Source of the DNA: Arbacia lixula
Taxonomy: Eukaryota; Echinodermata; Echinoidea; Arbacioida; Arbaciidae
Direction of reading: 5' to 3'
NCBI GenBank assembly: GCA_963669155.1
Contig: OZ022597.1
Coordinates: forward strand, 5,792,015-5,856,014
DNA length: 64,000 nt
Under the pieces are notes generated by a model, which saw nothing but the letters and a program-made list of their open reading frames with translations, had not been told where the DNA came from and searched no databases. Positions within the stretch are counted from its first letter, which is position 1. Every line of letters begins with the position of its first letter. The position numbers and the translations under genes are program-made. Below are positions 59,126-64,000 of this stretch, piece by piece.

Positions 59126-61689
59126 TTTTAAAGTTCATTGTGAATATAATAGTATGAAAGAAACATAACTGTAATCTGATTTTTTTTCTTTTATTTGTCT
59201 TTTTCCTCGAGATAATCAGAGAGCAAAGGAAAACAAAAGTGTATGTATGAAAAGAATACATTTTCTTTTGTTTATCATAAATTATGTGAAAATATATCAT
59301 GTAATATTATTTTTGTATTTGTGGCAGTATGTATTATTTGAAATGGAACATAAAACTATTGAAAAAAAAGTATGTGGGTTCGAAAGGGAGGAGGTGTACA
59401 GCTTGTGAGGATATCTATTGACCCATTCTCACCGGAAGCACTATGCCATAAAAACATACACACACAATTTCCCTCTCTCTCTCCATAGTTTTCTTTCTTT
59501 CTCTCTCTCTCTCTCTCTCCCTTTCTCACTCTGCCCTGACACATCTCTCTTCCACAGTATTCTCTTTGGCCAAGTAACCATTCTGTTTCCAGGTAGGACA
59601 ATCCACAAGCAAAATAACACTATTTTTCTTCAAATTGAGAACTATTTTAATATGACAAAGCCAGAGTTGCCTTTCTCTCCTTACAACAAAACATGAAATA
59701 AACTTAATAGTAACAAAAGATAAATAATGACAAGAGAATGAGAAGGTCGTTTCAACATAAGAGAATACACCGTTTTCTACAAATTGTATAGACTACAAGA
59801 GGACATAAATATAATCATGACTATCGGTAAGATGTGTAGACCACAGCCAGTAGTATGAATAGAGCTAGCTAATTATTAGGTACATGATATAAATACATCA
59901 CATGGCTGTGGTATCCACTGGGATTAGGTACATCAGTCCTCACACAGGACACGCCACATCCCCTCCTCCTTACAGACATATCAGTGTCGTTGAATGGGTA
60001 TACGTCCACAAGAACATCGATTGAATATGGTAGCGGCGTGTTAAATCCTAAATCCAGCTAATCCCCACCCTGTCTCTTCTCTTGTAATATTAGATAATCC
60101 CCTGTCTCCTAGATCAAGACAGGCGTCTCCCCCTCCAAGATCCAGTCAAGAACCTCCATCTCCTACCTGCAGATTATCTCCTTCTCTTCTCAATCCATTT
60201 ATTACCCTCCTCTTCTCTATATGATTTATCCCCTGCCCATATTAGATCCAGATCTTCCTGTTCTTATAGATCCAGCTAATTCTCCTACCCTATACTCAGA
60301 TACCCCCTCCCTCTCCCTCCTAGGTTGGTTGCCATGGAGACAATCTCTCTGAATCGCCTGTATTGAGTGGATGAGTCTATTTCCTGTTTCTTTGTGTTAG
60401 ACCAAGGTCATCTGGAGCCATCGCTTTGGTTTAGCTCACAGCATCAAGGGGTAGAGCACGTTCCTATTTTCCACTAGCCCAGCCATGTTGAGAAAGGTTC
60501 TCAGATTCTCCCTAGGTTTCTCTGTAAATGCCTTGCCACTTGGGACGACCAAAACACGGCACAGCCATGCTAAGCAGCACCTAGTCTCAGTAACAGACCC
60601 GGCTCTGCAGCATGCTGAGCTACTTCCAGCAATGTTTACATGGTGTAAGTGCAACAGGAATCAAGAACTTCTCAGTGACGCTACTGTCTTTACCTAAAGG
60701 AATGTCAAAAATAGATTCAGGGGATTTTTTACAGCTAATCTTAAGGAAGACATTTGCAGGGAAAAGCATACTTTTGGAATTTGAGAGAATCAAAGAATGT
60801 GGCCTTTCAGCTAATGAGACAATAGTCAGTACTCGTCCTCACTCAACATGGAGAAGGCCGTTCATCAGGCAGCGTGGATCGTGACAACACACCACAAGCC
60901 ACTAGCTGGGTGTGCCAAGAGAGACAGAGACAGGTTGTGATGGGACTCGGTCTGAACCAGAACATGGCAATTCAGCTCCCAGAAGAGAGAGGAGGAGCAG
61001 CAGCGAGCTGCCTGTGTGAGTCCCGTACGCTATGGACTAGCCGACGCATAGATTCACTCACTTTGATCGGGTTAGTGTGCTACGCACAGCCATGTGGGTA
61101 GGTTAGTTCTCACGGCATGAAGCACCAATATTTGTCTACACAATATCAACCAACTTTGTACATCTTACTCACTCCATGTGCATGGGCCCTCAAACGGAGC
61201 CACCTTTGCACCCAGACTGAAGACACAACAGTAGTACCAAAATCATCATAATACAATAGACATATCTCTGTAAGATACAAACATATACAGGTTTGAACTG
61301 ATCGTGGTAGAAGCCACAACCACTCCACAATACTATACGAGCCTACTGAACAGTCAGCATCTCTCCACCACACCGCTAAAGACACTGAGGCGAGCTGGCT
61401 AGAGAATCCACAGTTCGCATTCACTAACACCTGTACAGTGGCAATGAATCGTCACCCTTTCCCTGAATCAGCCCAATGGGAGCACAAAGATGGTGGACTG
61501 GCTAGGTGCTAGCTGCCCATTGCTACAACCTGAAATTCCAGCAATCCAGGTATTTACGACAAAGTAAGCTACTTGATTAGGCACAGCACTCCACACCTTC
61601 TTCACCTGATAAACCGATTCTAGAAAGCAACATTTAGTCATCCCAGGTGGCTGAATACGAGACTAGTACAATAATAAGCAGTTGTTTCA
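59126..61689. other. No recognisable gene
   Basis: No domain-bearing frame on either strand. 60050-60320 is CT-rich with loose repeats of AGATCCAGCTAATTCTCC type. Could be intron, 3' UTR or intergenic DNA. Confidence 0.5.
59471..59525. repeat. (CT)n microsatellite
   Basis: CTCTCTCT and TTTCTTTC runs. Confidence 0.9.
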
Positions 61690-62125
61690 TTGAGTAGGGC
61701 ATTTGCTAACACATCATGAAATGATTTTTGTAATCACATAACAGCATAAAGTGATCATGTGATCACATGACTGTATAAAGTGATTGCATTACAGTATACA
61801 GTGATCATGTAATCACATAACAGCTTACATTGATCACGTGATCATATTACAGTTAACATTGGTCATGTTATTACATTACAGTATAAATAGATCATGTGAT
61901 CACATGACCGCCTTACAATAAATTGTTAATGTGATCACAGTGCAGTATAAAGTAGTCGGGTGATCAAAATAACAGTATACAGTGATCGTGCGATCACATT
62001 ACAATATAAAGTCAAAATAAGATCACATTACAGTGTAGGATGATCACGTGACCACATCACAGTAAAAAAAAAAATGATCATGTGACCACATTACAATTTA
62101 CAGTGATCATGTGATCATGTTACAT
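61690..62125. repeat. ~30-bp palindromic minisatellite, TGATCATGTGATCACAT
   Basis: About 14 imperfect units of AGTGATCATGTGATCACATT, ACAGTATAAA. Each core is a near-perfect palindrome (TGATCACGTGATCA, TGATCATGTGATCA). No coding. Confidence 0.85.
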
Positions 62126-62197
62126 TAGGCTGAGCGAGTCCCCAGCTTGAGAAAGAAAAACAAATAAAGCTGTTGATGTGAGGATACACCCAACCAC

Positions 62198-62275
62198 CTA
62201 CAAACACACGCACACACACACACATACACACGCGCACACACACGCACACACACACAAACACACACATACATACAT

Positions 62276-62314
<39 letters not shown>

Positions 62315-62316
62315 CA
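62198..62316. repeat. (CA)n and (CATA)n microsatellite
   Basis: CACACACGCACACA runs flanking about eight CATA units at 62265-62292. Confidence 0.95.
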
Positions 62317-62329
62317 TACTGACAGGCAA

Positions 62330-64000
62330 AACTTACAGGATAAGAATACAGATTGCCAAGAAACCAGAAACCAGTCTTGCTAGACTTTTTCTGCTGCTGT
62401 TGACTGCCCATAAATGCATTCAGCAACATTCACCAGATGCTGCTGACTCACTTCCAAGTATTACTAGATACAAAGAGGCCAGATTCATACCAATTCCAGT
62501 TTAAGGTTGACAGATTTGTTTTGTTGACAGATTTAGGGGGTTGGGATTCCATACTAGTACGTGGCTATTTGCTATGTTACCAACCCTTGAAGCAAGCAGC
62601 TGGGCTAATTAAGGCAGGGGGAACCTTATGGCTAAAAGCCGTCTTTGTGTTCTAGTGTGAAGAGGAGTGATACAAGTGTTCTATATGTTCCAAGCTCTCA
62701 CTGCACACACACCAGGATGCAATTAAGAAACCAAGACTTATCCTACTCACCATGTGAGCAACGTGAACTAATCATGCCCAGCCACTCATTCAAGATCTCT
62801 TAAGCATCAAAACAGAGACATCTATAAATGTGAAATGGGCTCTGGAGGCTTTGGCTTTGACCAAGGGCACACTACGCTTGAACCATTCAGGAGAAGATGG
62901 GTCAATATGGAGGAGGGTGATGCTTGCTTGGGTTGGGTTGGGTAGAGTAAGGCTGCCTAGGCAGCCAAGGCAAGCAGATTGTCCACCCCATTGGGTCCTA
63001 GACAAGAAGCCTCGCTCTTGATACCCCAGACCATCTGCGATGCTTCAAGATGTTGGAGATATTTCTAGCTTAGTCTAAGTCACTCCATGATACTTCCTGA
63101 TATTCTGAGATGACTTCTCATGCTCCCATATAGACAGTTCTTTCTAGAAATGTTCTAAGCTGCCCACTTACTCTCCATGTCACGTCCAAAAGGGTAACAC
63201 CCGCCCCCTTCACCCACAGCACAGACAGACACCAAGAAACAGAAACAAGTGTAACTACGTCATGTCCCCTGCAGGGGCGCCTGCCTGAAAACCTATCTCA
63301 TAGTGAGATACGGTAACCTAATACAAAGTTCGCACAGGAAGACAGGTCTCCATAATACAGGGTTATAAATTATTGCACACAACAGCTACATGTACCTTCC
63401 CTTACACAATTAGATATGCTTGTAATCCTACCAATACATTCTCCTTCTTATGCCTGGTATCTAAGCTACCACAGAGTGAAAAGTTCAGTGAATGCCAAAT
63501 TCTGTAACACATCTATTTATACCTCACAGCTATCACTTCAAAAATAGCATAATTGAATAAACAGATTCTTAAAATGAAAACCGCATCCAGAAAAAAAGAA
63601 AAATCCTTCTGTCCATTTAAGAATATTCATGTGTGGTACATGGGTGACAGCATGTTGATTAAGCTGCGACAATGGACTTCAATCATTCTAGTATGATACG
63701 TATTGGATTAAATTACACCTCTAAACAGTCCAAAGAGATTGCTATATATTTTACAGGTATATATACCAATCACTCACTTGGTATTGTACAGACAAGAAAT
63801 GGTGACAATCTCCAAGAGAGGTGAATATTGTGAAAGCAAAATAATCATCATCAAGATAAACTGAGAAAACACTGGAAGACTTTAAAGACTGTGTCATCAA
63901 TAATCAAACTTACTTTTACAGAAAGCTGGCTAAAGCATTTCGCCAATCGTTAAATTTCAAAACATAATTTAAAAAAAACACAAAAATATCAATAAATGTA
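62330..64000. other. No recognisable gene
   Basis: No long or domain-bearing frame, splice-delimited exon or RNA gene could be supported. A short GGTTGGGTTGGGTAG-type run lies near 62930. Confidence 0.5.

Noticed and set aside
60436-61430. Several 60-95 codon frames as possible exons of a host gene
   Set aside because: No domain, no consistent splice sites and no homologous pattern recognised.
1-64000. tRNA, rRNA or snRNA genes
   Set aside because: No stretch with convincing promoter boxes and cloverleaf or other diagnostic structure was found by eye; a covariance-model scan was not possible.

Overview
The window looks like a repeat-dense stretch of an animal nuclear genome, most likely a marine invertebrate. 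The evidence is AT-rich DNA, GT-AG introns, abundant microsatellites and minisatellites, several non-LTR retrotransposon types and a Ty3/gypsy-like LTR element. I see no convincing single-copy host gene; almost everything assignable is a mobile element, a fossil of one, or a tandem repeat. The species cannot be named from the sequence.

The main content is six copies, all on the minus strand, of one large intron-bearing gene family. Each copy encodes, in order: two C2H2 zinc fingers; a short FGKYxGQ...WLLEND motif resembling the ExoX C-terminal/DUF3820 type; an acidic linker; a DUF6729-like Cys-rich domain; a candidate DDE (RNase H-fold) catalytic core with motifs IDGTKQ, ILYxDxNCC and GSNxLEGLHxH; and a proline-rich tail with a small Cys cluster. 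Copy 5 (36237-42540) is the best: eight exons join under simple GT-AG splicing into an open 1,390-codon reading frame. Copy 1 (304-5581) is nearly complete with nine exons. Copies 2 (25346-28165), 3 (28994-30837), 4 (31161-32874) and 6 (45757-48181) are truncated, decayed or internally deleted. Five copies carry, upstream of the gene, short repeats built on a GATTGGTCTG-like scaffold joined to a lineage-specific 8-mer, and four carry a shared block containing GGTGTTGTAGGCTTTTTGC. This architecture, the nesting of copies and a deletion derivative argue for a DNA transposon family. Its superfamily is not one I can name with confidence.

Layout. 1-6335: copy 1 with 3' repeats and 5' subterminal region. 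6420-7430: local tandem repeats. 7459-24016: a fossil Ty3/gypsy-like element with ~3 kb LTRs and a duplicated gag-pol segment, inserted against a transposase fragment. 24017-33516: nested and truncated transposase copies 2, 3 and 4, with a CR1/L2-like LINE inside. 33700-36230: simple repeats and a ~130-bp minisatellite. 36237-43711: copy 5 with its leader and upstream end. 43830-45756: an R2/NeSL-like LINE fused to the tail of copy 6. 45757-48894: copy 6, an internally deleted relative of copy 1. 48895-50560: another LINE. 52790-56290: a satellite rich in GACGTC with a higher-order period near 500 bp. 56579-59125: a LINE tail interrupted by a foldback-type MITE and tandemly duplicated, followed by a longer MITE copy. 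59126-64000: no recognisable gene, with a palindromic TGATCA minisatellite and CA microsatellites.

In copy 5 the gene and its upstream repeats plausibly form one working unit: a zinc-finger/DDE protein acting on subterminal sites. This is inference from architecture; no function has been demonstrated.
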